Assembly: GCF_006538705.1 (NCBI RefSeq)
Contig: NZ_BJLP01000033.1
Span: forward strand, 1-46,175
Direction of reading: 5' to 3'
Source: Cellulomonas uda
GTDB lineage: Bacteria; Actinomycetota; Actinomycetes; Actinomycetales; Cellulomonadaceae
DNA length: 46,175 bases
A model generated the notes under the pieces. The model did not search any database. It saw nothing but the letters and a program-made list of their open reading frames with translations, and had not been told where the DNA came from. Below, piece after piece: positions 25,657-32,829 of this stretch. Made by a program: the position numbers and the translations under genes. Numbering within the stretch: the first letter of the stretch is position 1; every line of letters starts with the position of its first letter.

Positions 25657-26481
25657 TCAGCGCAGCGTGACCTGGCGCGCGACGAGGCCCGCGCGGGCGC
25701 GGCGCTCGTTCGCGTCGAGCGGCTCGGTGCTCGCGAGGGCCGCCTCGAAGGCGGGGGCGAACGCGGCGACGGGCTCCTCGAGCTCCTCCGCCTCGGTCCC
25801 GCGCGCGAGCTCCCACACCGGCACGACGAGCCCGCTCGAGCGGAAGTAGCCGATGAACTTGCCGCCGGCGAACCCGGACTCACGCTTGGCGTGCAGGCGG
25901 GCGAGGCCGTCCAGGACCGTCTGCTCGTCGTGCGGCTGCGCCCAGCGCAGGAACTCCTTGGCGCCCATCCGGCACCAGTAGGCCGACTCGACCGCGGCGA
26001 CCTTGGCGGTGTCGATGATGCCCGCGTCGGCGTCCTCGATCGCGGCCTCGAGGTCCGCGGTGCGCTCGACGTCCGGCGCGAGCCAGTAGGAGAACGAGTC
26101 GTGGACCGTGACCTCGAACGGGACGGACAGGTCCAGCACGTCTTGCAGGCGCGGGCCGGCGTCGGGCAGGCCGGTCGTCTCGATCGCGGTGCCGGGCTCG
26201 ACGTCGAGCGCCTCGAGCAGCGCGGCTGCGAGGTCGCGGCTCGCGTCGCCCGAGCTCGACGTGGTCTGCAGCGCCAGCAGGACGACGCCGTCGGAGCGGT
26301 GCAGCGCGGGCCAGGCCTGCGGCAGGATCGTCGTGACCAGGACGTCCTTGGCGCCGTGCTCCGCGGTGGTGCGGGCCGTCGCCGTCGCCGCGGGGACGAC
26401 CTCCTTGAGCGCCACCCAGTCGGGCTCACCGGGGAGCCCCTCGAACGGACGCAGCACGAACTCCACAGATCCCTTGGCCAT
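25657..26481 (-). CDS. DUF5926-like actinobacterial protein of unknown function
   Basis: 274 aa, starting MAKGSVEFVLRPFEGLPGEP, which I associate from memory with the actinobacterial DUF5926 family. It is soluble, without signal peptide or membrane helix. Recognisable segments are DWVALKEVVPAATATAR, VLVTTILPQAWPALHR, VHDSFSYWLAP and FAGGKFIGYFRSSGLVVPVWEL. The role is unknown. The ATG at 26481 is preferred over a frame 11 codons longer because TAGGCT lies seven bases upstream and the extension is Gly/Trp-rich and unlike a conserved start. Its promoter side faces composite repeat copy B. Confidence 0.8.
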   Translation of the reverse strand: MAKGSVEFVLRPFEGLPGEPDWVALKEVVPAATATARTTAEHGAKDVLVTTILPQAWPALHRSDGVVLLALQTTSSSGDASRDLAAALLEALDVEPGTAIETTGLPDAGPRLQDVLDLSVPFEVTVHDSFSYWLAPDVERTADLEAAIEDADAGIIDTAKVAAVESAYWCRMGAKEFLRWAQPHDEQTVLDGLARLHAKRESGFAGGKFIGYFRSSGLVVPVWELARGTEAEELEEPVAAFAPAFEAALASTEPLDANERRARAGLVARQVTLR

Positions 26482-26488
26482 GCCCGCG

Positions 26489-26494
26489 AGCCTA
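26489..26494 (-). promoter_or_regulatory. -10 box of leaderless DUF5926-like gene
   Basis: TAGGCT on the minus strand, seven bases before the ATG at 26481; repeat copy B starts 32 bp upstream. Confidence 0.6.
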
Positions 26495-26526
26495 CCGGCC
26501 CACCCCCACCCCACCGCCCCTCACCC

Positions 26527-26678
26527 CGACCCCGCACCTGCTCCGGGTATGCACCCCCAGAGCCGGAGCAACCACGGGCTCGCGCAAGCGCACCCCGCCG
26601 AGCCCGCAGACGTGAACTCCGACGAGACCGCGGTTGCTCCGGGTATGCGCGGGCGTAGCCGGAGGAACGACGGGGTCG
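26527..26678. repeat. composite inverted-repeat element, copy B
   Basis: Same design as copy A: 30-bp hairpin cores at 26540-26569 and 26636-26665, each opening GCTCCGGGTATG and closing CCGGAGC (last base changed to G in the second). The inner flanks AACCACGG and CCGCGGTT and the outer flanks CGACCCCG (26527) and CGGGGTCG (26671) are kept. The inner spacer is 24 bp longer than in copy A. It occupies the 366-bp gene-free gap 26,482-26,847 between divergent genes, together with a 24-bp tandem array. Confidence 0.8.
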
Positions 26679-26773
26679 CGGAGGTGGAGTCGGACGAGGG
26701 CGCGGAGGTGGAGTCCGGCGAGGGCGCGGAGGTGGAGTGTGACGAGGGCGCGGATGTGGAGTCCGACGGGGTG
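26678..26773. repeat. 24-bp tandem repeat, four units
   Basis: Units begin GCGGAGGTGGAGT at 26678, 26702, 26726 and (GCGGATGTGGAGT) 26750, directly abutting repeat copy B. Divergence between units is a few bases. The frame happens to stay open (an eight-residue Glu/Asp/Gly-rich period), but there is no start, Shine-Dalgarno or neighbour supporting a protein, so it is treated as intergenic. Confidence 0.8.
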
Positions 26774-26847
26774 GGGGTGGTGGCGTGTGACGTAGGGCGG
26801 GGGTTCAGGGGGTGCGGACCCGGGCGCCGGCGAGGTTGGATGGGGGC

Positions 26848-28530
26848 ATGCATCCCCGCGCCGGAACCCCCGCTCTGCCCGAGGACCTCATCGACGTCGA
26901 CGCGCTCGTCGGCGCGTACTACGACCGCGTGCCGGACCCCACCGACCCGGACCAGCAGGTGGTGTTCGGCACCAGCGGGCACCGCGGCTCGTCGCTGCGG
27001 ACCGCGTTCAACGAGGCGCACATCGTCGCGATCACCCAGGCGATCGTGGAGTACCGGCGCAGCCAGGGCACGGACGGGCCGCTGTTCATCGGCCGGGACA
27101 CGCACGGCCTGTCGGAGCCGGCGCAGCGCACCGCGATCGAGGTGCTGGTCGCGAACGACGTCGAGGTGCACGTCGACGCGCGCGACTCGTTCACGCCGAC
27201 GCCCGCGGTCTCGCTCGCGATCCTGCGGCACAACGGCGCGGGCACGGCCGCCGGCGTGCGCACGCAGGGACCGGGGCTGGCCGACGGCATCGTCGTGACC
27301 CCCTCGCACAACCCGCCCGCGGACGGCGGCTTCAAGTACAACCCGCCGCACGGCGGCCCGGCGGGCGGTGAGGCGACCGGCCCGATCGCGGAGCGCGCCA
27401 ACCAGCTGCTCGCGGACGGCTGGCGCAACGTCCCCCGCGTCCCCTACGAGCGCGCGGTCACCTCCCCGCTCGTGAAGCGGCACGACTACCTCACGGCGTA
27501 CGTGGACGACCTGGCGAACGTGGTCGACCTGGACGCGATCCGGACGGCAGGCGTGCGGATCGGCGCGGACCCGCTGGGCGGCGCGATGGCGGAGTACTGG
27601 GGCGTCATCGGGGAGCGGTACGGGCTGGACCTGACCGTCGTGAACCCCAGCGTGGACCCGCGCTGGCCGTTCATGACGCTCGACTGGGACGGCAAGATCC
27701 GCATGGACTGCTCGTCGCCGTACGCGATGGCCTCGCTCGTGAGCCGCATGACCGCGGGCGACGGGCCGGCTCCGTACGACATCGCGACGGGCAACGACGC
27801 GGACTCCGACCGGCACGGCATCGTCACGCCCGACGGCGGCCTGATGAACCCGAACCACTACCTCGCGGTGATGATCGACTACCTGTACGGCGGCGCGCGC
27901 CCCGGCTGGTCGCCGGACGCGGCGATCGGCAAGACGCTCGTCTCGTCGTCGCTGGTCGACCGGGTGGGCGCCCGGCTGCGGCGCCGCGTGGTCGAGGTGC
28001 CCGTGGGGTTCAAGTGGTTCGTGCCCGGGCTGATCGACGGGTCGGTCGGGTTCGGCGGCGAGGAGTCCGCCGGGGCGTCGTTCCTGCGCACCGACGGCAC
28101 CGTGTGGACCACCGACAAGGACGGCCCGATCGCGTGCCTGCTGGCCTCGGAGATCCTCGCGACGACCGGGCGGTCGCCGTCGGAGCACCACCGCGCGCTC
28201 GTCGACGAGCTCGGCGAGTCCTGGTACGCGCGCATCGACGCGGCCGCGACGCGCGACGAGAAGGCCAGGCTCGCGGCCCTGTCGCCCGAGCAGGTGACCG
28301 CGACGACGCTCGCGGGCGGCGCTATCACCGCACGGCTGACGCAGGCACCGGGCAACGGGGCGTCGATCGGCGGGCTCAAGGTCGTCACCGACGACGCGTG
28401 GTTCGCCGCGCGCCCCTCCGGCACGGAGGACGTCTACAAGATCTACGCCGAGTCGTTCGTGTCCGCCGAGCACCTCGCGCAGGTGCAGGCCGAGGCGAAG
28501 GACGTGGTCTCGGCGGCGCTCGCGGACTGA
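26848..28530 (+). CDS. pgm: phosphoglucomutase, alpha-D-glucose-phosphate specific
   Basis: 560 aa of the alpha-phosphohexomutase superfamily, bacterial Pgm branch. VVFGTSGHRG opens domain 1, the phosphoserine loop is VTPSHNPPADGG (S153), the metal loop is GNDADSDRHG, the sugar-binding loop GGEESAGASF, and the phosphate-binding loop RPSGTEDVYKIYAES. It interconverts glucose 1-phosphate and glucose 6-phosphate, linking sugar uptake and glycogen/trehalose metabolism. ATG at 26848 is chosen because TTGGAT lies six bases upstream and the upstream frame crosses the intergenic repeats. It ends 10 bp from the convergent LacI gene. Confidence 0.96.
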   Translation: MHPRAGTPALPEDLIDVDALVGAYYDRVPDPTDPDQQVVFGTSGHRGSSLRTAFNEAHIVAITQAIVEYRRSQGTDGPLFIGRDTHGLSEPAQRTAIEVLVANDVEVHVDARDSFTPTPAVSLAILRHNGAGTAAGVRTQGPGLADGIVVTPSHNPPADGGFKYNPPHGGPAGGEATGPIAERANQLLADGWRNVPRVPYERAVTSPLVKRHDYLTAYVDDLANVVDLDAIRTAGVRIGADPLGGAMAEYWGVIGERYGLDLTVVNPSVDPRWPFMTLDWDGKIRMDCSSPYAMASLVSRMTAGDGPAPYDIATGNDADSDRHGIVTPDGGLMNPNHYLAVMIDYLYGGARPGWSPDAAIGKTLVSSSLVDRVGARLRRRVVEVPVGFKWFVPGLIDGSVGFGGEESAGASFLRTDGTVWTTDKDGPIACLLASEILATTGRSPSEHHRALVDELGESWYARIDAAATRDEKARLAALSPEQVTATTLAGGAITARLTQAPGNGASIGGLKVVTDDAWFAARPSGTEDVYKIYAESFVSAEHLAQVQAEAKDVVSAALAD

Positions 28531-28540
28531 GCGCGGCGGG

Positions 28541-29557
28541 TCAGGTGGACTCGCGCACGACGAGCGACGCGGGCAGCGTCACCGCGGCGGGTGTCTTGCC
28601 GTCGACGACCTCGAGCAGCAGCCGCACCATCTCGGCGCTGATCCGCTCGAACGGCTGACGCATCGTCGTCAGCGGCGGGGTGGTCGCGGCGGCGATGCCC
28701 GCGTCGTCGAACCCGGCGACCGCGACGTCGTCGGGCACCGAGCGGCCGGCGTCCGCGAGCGCCAGGAGGGCACCGGACGCCATGAGGTCGTTGGCGGCGA
28801 AGACCGCGTCCACGTCCGGGCGGCGCGCGAGCAGCTCGGCGGTCGCGCGGACGCCGGACGAGCGCAGGTAGTCGCCGTGCACGACGAGCGTCTCGTCGTA
28901 CCGGTCCCCCAGCTCGAGGCGGTACCCCTCGAGTCGGAGGCGGCCGCCCGGCGTGTCCATGGGTCCGGTGATCATCGCGACGCGCTGCCGCCCGGAGTCG
29001 AGCAGGTGGCGCGTCATGGTTCGCGCGCCGCCCAGGTCGTCGGCGGCGACGTAGCCGACCTTCTGCTCGAAGCCGAGCGGGATGCCGCACGCGATGGTGG
29101 GGATGTCGAGCGCGACGAGCTCGCGCAGCACGGGCGAGCCGGCGTGGGACGAGATGAGCAGCACGCCGTCCACGTGGCCGGCGCCGACGTAGCCGAGCAT
29201 CTGCTCCTGCTCGTCGGGCGTGCCGGCGACCATGAGCAGCAGCGGCATGCCGCGCGCGGCGAGCTCGGTGGCCGCGCCGCGCAGCAGGATGGAGAAGTTG
29301 GGGTCCTCGAACAGCAGGTGCTGCGGCTCGGTGAGCAGGAACGCGACGGAGTTGGACCGGCCGGTCACGAGGCTGCGCGCGTGCTGGTTGGTGGTGTAGC
29401 CGGTGGTGCGGATCGCCTCCTGCACCGCCTCGAGCGCCTCCTGGGAGACCCAGTGCCCGCCGTTGAGGACGCGCGAGACCGTCCCGCGCGACACCCCGGC
29501 CGCAGCCGCGACGTCGCGGATGGTGGGCCGTCGGCGCGGGTTCCCGGTGGTGTCCAT
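28541..29557 (-). CDS. LacI-family transcriptional regulator
   Basis: 338 aa. The helix-turn-helix is TIRDVAAAAGVSRGTVSRVL (~12-31), the hinge helix SQEALEAVQEAIRTTGYTTN region, and residues ~60-335 are a periplasmic-binding-protein-like sugar sensor (VDGVLLISSH, AVFAANDLMASGAL, VAVAGFDDAGIAAATTPPLTT). It should repress a sugar operon until its ligand binds. No catabolic gene adjoins it; candidates in this window are the agl operon and the GH43/acetyltransferase operator, both untested. ATG at 29557 lies nine bases after TAGAGT (29567-29572), giving almost no leader. It is divergent from an MFS gene. Confidence 0.93.
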   Translation of the reverse strand: MDTTGNPRRRPTIRDVAAAAGVSRGTVSRVLNGGHWVSQEALEAVQEAIRTTGYTTNQHARSLVTGRSNSVAFLLTEPQHLLFEDPNFSILLRGAATELAARGMPLLLMVAGTPDEQEQMLGYVGAGHVDGVLLISSHAGSPVLRELVALDIPTIACGIPLGFEQKVGYVAADDLGGARTMTRHLLDSGRQRVAMITGPMDTPGGRLRLEGYRLELGDRYDETLVVHGDYLRSSGVRATAELLARRPDVDAVFAANDLMASGALLALADAGRSVPDDVAVAGFDDAGIAAATTPPLTTMRQPFERISAEMVRLLLEVVDGKTPAAVTLPASLVVREST

Positions 29558-29566
29558 CGGGTAGGC

Positions 29567-29572
29567 ACTCTA
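29567..29572 (-). promoter_or_regulatory. -10 box of the LacI-family gene
   Basis: TAGAGT on the minus strand, nine bases before the ATG at 29557; no Shine-Dalgarno. Confidence 0.5.
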
Positions 29573-29661
29573 GGGCCATGGCCGGGAACGGTCCCAGCCC
29601 CTGGGCCGGGTGTCGCGCATCGCGTGCATGGGACGTGGGCGGCGGGTGCGACGATCGTGGG

Positions 29662-30918
29662 GTGTTCCGGCCGTACCTCGACCTCCTCTCCCGACCTGGA
29701 GCCCTCGCCTTCTCGGCCGCGGGCGTCCTCGCGCGCCTGCCGATCTCCATGGTGGGGATCGGCATCGTCCTCGCCGTCTCCGCGATCTACGACTCCTACG
29801 CGCTGGCCGGCCGGGTCTCGGCCGTCCTCGTCGTCACGTCCGCGCTGACGGCGCCGCTGATCGCCCGCCTCGTCGACCGGCACGGGCAGGCGCGCGTGAT
29901 GTTCCCCGCGCTGCTGGTCAGCGGGGTGGGGCTCAGCGCGCTCGTCGCGGCCCTGTCGCTCGAGGCGCCCGAGCCGGTCCTGTACGCGACGGCGGTCGTC
30001 GCGGGCGTGACCGGCCAGTTCGGGTCGCTCGTGCGTGCCCGCTGGACGTACCTCCTGAAGCGCGACGCGGACGCGATCCACACCGCGTACTCCCTGGAGT
30101 CCGCGCTCGACGAGGTGGTGTTCATCGTCGGCCCCGCCGCCGCGACGCTGCTCGCGACGAGCGTCGACCCGACCGCGGGCATCGTCGTGCCCCTGGTCTC
30201 CGCGGTGCTCGGCGGGACATGGTTCCTGCTGCAGCGGCGTACGGAACCGCCGCCCACCCCGCACCACGACTCGACGGGCGGGTCGCTGATCCGCCTGCCC
30301 GGGATGCTCGTCGTCGTCCTCGTGTTCCTCGCGCTCGGCGCGATCTTCGGGGCCACCGACGTCTCGACCGTCGCGTTCGCCGAGGAGGCCGGGCGCACGT
30401 CCGCCGCGGGGTTCATCCTCGCGGTCTTCGCGGCCGGCTCGCTCGTGTCCGGGCTGCTGTACGGGGCGCGGCGCTGGGCCCAGCCGCTGTGGGCGCGGTT
30501 CGGCGTCGGGATGGTCGCGCTCGCCGTCGGGGTGTCGCTGTTCGTGCTGGTGAACTCGTTGTGGGCGCTCGCGGCGGTCATGTTCGTCACCGGGTTCGCG
30601 ATCGCGCCGACCCTCATCAACGGCAACGGGCTCGTGCAGGAGATCGTGCCGCGCGCGCGCCTGACCGAGGGGCTGACGTGGGTCGGGACGTCGCTCGGGG
30701 TGGGTGTGTCGATCGGGTCGTCGATCGCCGGGACCCGGATCGACGCGGACGGCTCGCACGGCGGGTTCCTCGTCGTGGTCGTCGCGGGCGTCGCCGCGCT
30801 CGTCGCCACGCTGTCCTCGCTGCGGCCCCTGCGCGCCGGGCACCGTGCCCGGCTGGCCGACGAGCTCGCGAGCGGCCGTCGCGAGGACGCACCCGTCCGG
30901 GACACACTGGAACCGTGA
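29662..30918 (+). CDS. MFS transporter
   Basis: 418 aa, about twelve transmembrane helices. The A-like loop is ALTAPLIARLVDRHGQARVM between helices 2 and 3, and a basic cytosolic loop at ~185-205 separates the halves. This is a drug-efflux-like major facilitator with no substrate clue. GTG at 29662 is preferred to upstream ATGs in the same frame because the earlier 28 codons lack family character and GACGAT lies six bases before this GTG. Its TGA overlaps the next GTG by 4 bp (GTGA), coupling it to the AraC-type regulator, which may control it. Confidence 0.85.
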   Translation: MFRPYLDLLSRPGALAFSAAGVLARLPISMVGIGIVLAVSAIYDSYALAGRVSAVLVVTSALTAPLIARLVDRHGQARVMFPALLVSGVGLSALVAALSLEAPEPVLYATAVVAGVTGQFGSLVRARWTYLLKRDADAIHTAYSLESALDEVVFIVGPAAATLLATSVDPTAGIVVPLVSAVLGGTWFLLQRRTEPPPTPHHDSTGGSLIRLPGMLVVVLVFLALGAIFGATDVSTVAFAEEAGRTSAAGFILAVFAAGSLVSGLLYGARRWAQPLWARFGVGMVALAVGVSLFVLVNSLWALAAVMFVTGFAIAPTLINGNGLVQEIVPRARLTEGLTWVGTSLGVGVSIGSSIAGTRIDADGSHGGFLVVVVAGVAALVATLSSLRPLRAGHRARLADELASGRREDAPVRDTLEP

Positions 30919-31388
30919 CGCCGCCCGCCGACCCGCGCCTGCGCGAGCTCGCGCAGCTGCGCCGCGTGCGTGACCGCATCGACCGGGAGTACGCGCAGCC
31001 GCTCGACGTCGAGGCGCTCGCGCGCGGCATCGACGTCTCGTCGGGGCACCTCAGCCGCACGTTCCGCGCCGCGTACGGGGAGTCGCCGTACAGCTACCTG
31101 ATGACGCGGCGCATCGAGCGCGCGATGCACCTGCTGCGGCTCGGCGACCTGAACGTGACGGACGTGTGCTTCGCGGTCGGCTGCCAGTCGTTGGGGACGT
31201 TCTCGACGAGGTTCTCCGAGCTGATGGGGATGTCACCCAGCGAGTACCGCCGGCGCGCGGCGGCCGACCCGCACGCCGTGCCCGCGGGCATCCCGAGCTG
31301 CCAGGCGCGCCAGGTGCTGCGACCCGTGCGGCGCTCGACCCGCGAACCGGTCAGGAATCGAGAAGCACCCACCGCCCCGCTCTCCTAG
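30915..31388 (+). CDS. AraC-family regulator
   Basis: 157 aa. It consists almost only of the double helix-turn-helix: QPLDVEALARGIDVSSGHLSRTFRAAYGE and DLNVTDVCFAVGCQSLGTFSTRF, followed by the family end motif GMSPSEYRR. There is no separate ligand-binding domain, only a basic C-terminal tail (~120-157). GTG overlaps the stop of the MFS gene. Its stop codon at 31386-31388 is part of the -10 box of the next gene (VOC protein), and AraC-VOC pairs are common in actinobacteria, so it probably controls that gene. Confidence 0.92.
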   Translation: MTPPADPRLRELAQLRRVRDRIDREYAQPLDVEALARGIDVSSGHLSRTFRAAYGESPYSYLMTRRIERAMHLLRLGDLNVTDVCFAVGCQSLGTFSTRFSELMGMSPSEYRRRAAADPHAVPAGIPSCQARQVLRPVRRSTREPVRNREAPTAPLS

Positions 31389-31391
31389 CGT
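31386..31391 (+). promoter_or_regulatory. -10 box of leaderless VOC gene, overlapping the AraC stop codon
   Basis: TAGCGT, whose first three bases are the TAG stop of the AraC gene, seven bases before the ATG at 31399. Confidence 0.6.
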
Positions 31392-31398
31392 GGCTCGC

Positions 31399-31806
31399 AT
31401 GACGCTCTTCGTGCACTCCACGTTCCTGCCCGCCGACGACCCGGAGGCCTCGCTCGCGTTCTACCGCGACGTGCTGGGCTTCGAGGTCCGGGGCGACGTC
31501 GGCCAGGGGTCGATGCGGTGGATCACCATCGGCTCGCCCGAGCAGCCCGACGTCTCGATCGTGCTGCACCCGCCGGCCGTGGACCCCGGCCTGACCGACG
31601 ACGAGCGGCGCACGATCGTCGAGCTCATGGCCAAGGGCTCGTACGCGAGCCTGATCCTCGCGACGCACGACCTCGCGGGCACGTTCGAGAAGCTCGCGGC
31701 CGCCGGCGCGGAGGTCACGCAGGAGCCCACGGACCAGCCGTGGGGGCTGCGCGACGCCGCCGTGCGGGACCCCGCGGGCAACCACCTGCGCATCAACCAG
31801 CTCTGA
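31399..31806 (+). CDS. VOC (glyoxalase/bleomycin-resistance) superfamily protein
   Basis: 135 aa made of two beta-alpha-beta-beta-beta modules. Recognisable are LPADDPEASLAFYRDVLGFEV, MRWITIGSPEQPDVSIVL and the end VRDPAGNHLRINQL with a potential metal-binding residue near the DPAGN turn. Members are dioxygenases, isomerases, glyoxalases or resistance binders; the reaction cannot be assigned. ATG at 31399 fits the -10 box; a GTG nine bases upstream falls inside it. Forms a unit with the preceding AraC regulator. Confidence 0.9.
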   Translation: MTLFVHSTFLPADDPEASLAFYRDVLGFEVRGDVGQGSMRWITIGSPEQPDVSIVLHPPAVDPGLTDDERRTIVELMAKGSYASLILATHDLAGTFEKLAAAGAEVTQEPTDQPWGLRDAAVRDPAGNHLRINQL

Positions 31807-31819
31807 CGCACGCCGGGCG

Positions 31820-32632
31820 TCACCATCCCGACGACGAGTCGGGCAGGAGCTGCGGGCAGCGGTCCGCACCGTCCGGCATCGCCTCGAAGTGCCAGATCTC
31901 GTTGGCGTACACGCGGCACAACCCGTACTCCTGCCCGTGCTCGCCGAGCCAGAGCGCACCCTCCGTCCGCCCGACGTCGATCGCCGTCCCCGCGACGTGC
32001 GCGGACCGGTCGGCCGGCAGGACCCACCGGCGCGCCTCGCGCTCGGAGCCGTACCGCTCGACGGCCTCGTCGAACAGCCGCCGCTGCTCGGCCGCGCTGC
32101 GCCGCCCCGAGGTGACGACGAGCTCGACGCCCTCGGCCGCCGCGGCGGCGTCGGCGCGCGCGTACCGCCGGGACAGCTCACGGTCGATCCCCGCGGCGGT
32201 CAGCTCGTCGACCACCCGGGTGAGCCGCGCCTCGAGGTCGTCGTCGGCCGGTGCGTGCCCGTCACGGCCCCCGTCACGACCCTCGTCGCGCCCCCCGTCG
32301 TCCTGCCGACCACCGTCCGGCGAGCCGTCCGCGGCGGTGTCGCCCGACGAGCGCCCGGGCACGGTCGCGGCCGACGGGTCCCCCTGCGACCCGGCGAACG
32401 CGTCCTCGGCCCACCGCATGCCGTACCAGGTGGCGACCGCGAGGACGACGACGAGCACCGCGCCGCGGCGACGCCTGCGCCGCGCACCCTCCTGCGCGAC
32501 GGACGCCGCGAGCGGCCCCGGCACGGCCTGCGGCCGCCCGGACCGTCCCGAGCTCGCGGTCCTCGCAGCGCGCGCAGCGCCCGGTCCGGGAGTCGGGGTC
32601 GCGGGCCACTGCGGCCCGGTGCTCGTCGTCAT
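31820..32632 (-). CDS. membrane-anchored D,D-carboxypeptidase, VanY/peptidase M15 family
   Basis: 270 aa. Cytosolic Pro/Arg-rich N-terminus, one transmembrane helix (~57-72), a flexible linker with Asp/Gly/Arg repeats (GGRDEGRDGGRDG), then a zinc peptidase domain (~130-270). Zinc ligands are in SAHVAGTAIDVG (H and D) and EIWHFE (H). It should trim the terminal D-Ala from peptidoglycan stems outside the cell. ATG at 32632, six bases after CAGGCT, suggests a leaderless start with a weak box. Divergent from the DesK-type kinase across a 197-bp region with a strong palindrome. Confidence 0.9.
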   Translation of the reverse strand: MTTSTGPQWPATPTPGPGAARAARTASSGRSGRPQAVPGPLAASVAQEGARRRRRRGAVLVVVLAVATWYGMRWAEDAFAGSQGDPSAATVPGRSSGDTAADGSPDGGRQDDGGRDEGRDGGRDGHAPADDDLEARLTRVVDELTAAGIDRELSRRYARADAAAAAEGVELVVTSGRRSAAEQRRLFDEAVERYGSEREARRWVLPADRSAHVAGTAIDVGRTEGALWLGEHGQEYGLCRVYANEIWHFEAMPDGADRCPQLLPDSSSGW

Positions 32633-32750
32633 ACCGCCAGCCTGTCGGGCGCACCGGGGTGCGGACGTCGGGCCGTGGTCGGGTCGCGTGCCTGGTCAGA
32701 GCCCCTCCGAGGGTCGAGACGCCGCCCACCCTGCGGTCCGCGCGGCCGAG

Positions 32751-32776
32751 CGACCTCCACCCCAGGGTGGAGGTCG
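32751..32776. promoter_or_regulatory. perfect 26-bp palindrome upstream of the two-component genes
   Basis: Arms CGACCTCCACCC (32751-32762) and its exact complement (32765-32776), with only CA between. It ends 41 bp before the kinase -10 box, a typical position for a dimeric NarL-type response regulator, so autoregulation is likely (inference). It lies 118 bp from the VanY-like start on the other side. Confidence 0.65.
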
Positions 32777-32817
32777 GGTCCGCCGCGAGTCTCGTGATCA
32801 CGGCGCCGCACGGCGCG

Positions 32818-32823
32818 TACGTT
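32818..32823 (+). promoter_or_regulatory. -10 box of leaderless histidine kinase gene
   Basis: TACGTT, six bases before the ATG at 32830. Confidence 0.65.
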
Positions 32824-32829
32824 GACGGC

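Noticed and set aside
26678..26773. Tandem repeat considered as a CRISPR array
   Set aside because: Units are contiguous with no spacers and no cas genes exist in the window.
26108..27298. Plus-strand frame running through repeat copy B and the 24-bp array
   Set aside because: It is antisense to the DUF5926-like gene at one end and out of frame with pgm at the other; the acidic repeats are just translated tandem DNA.
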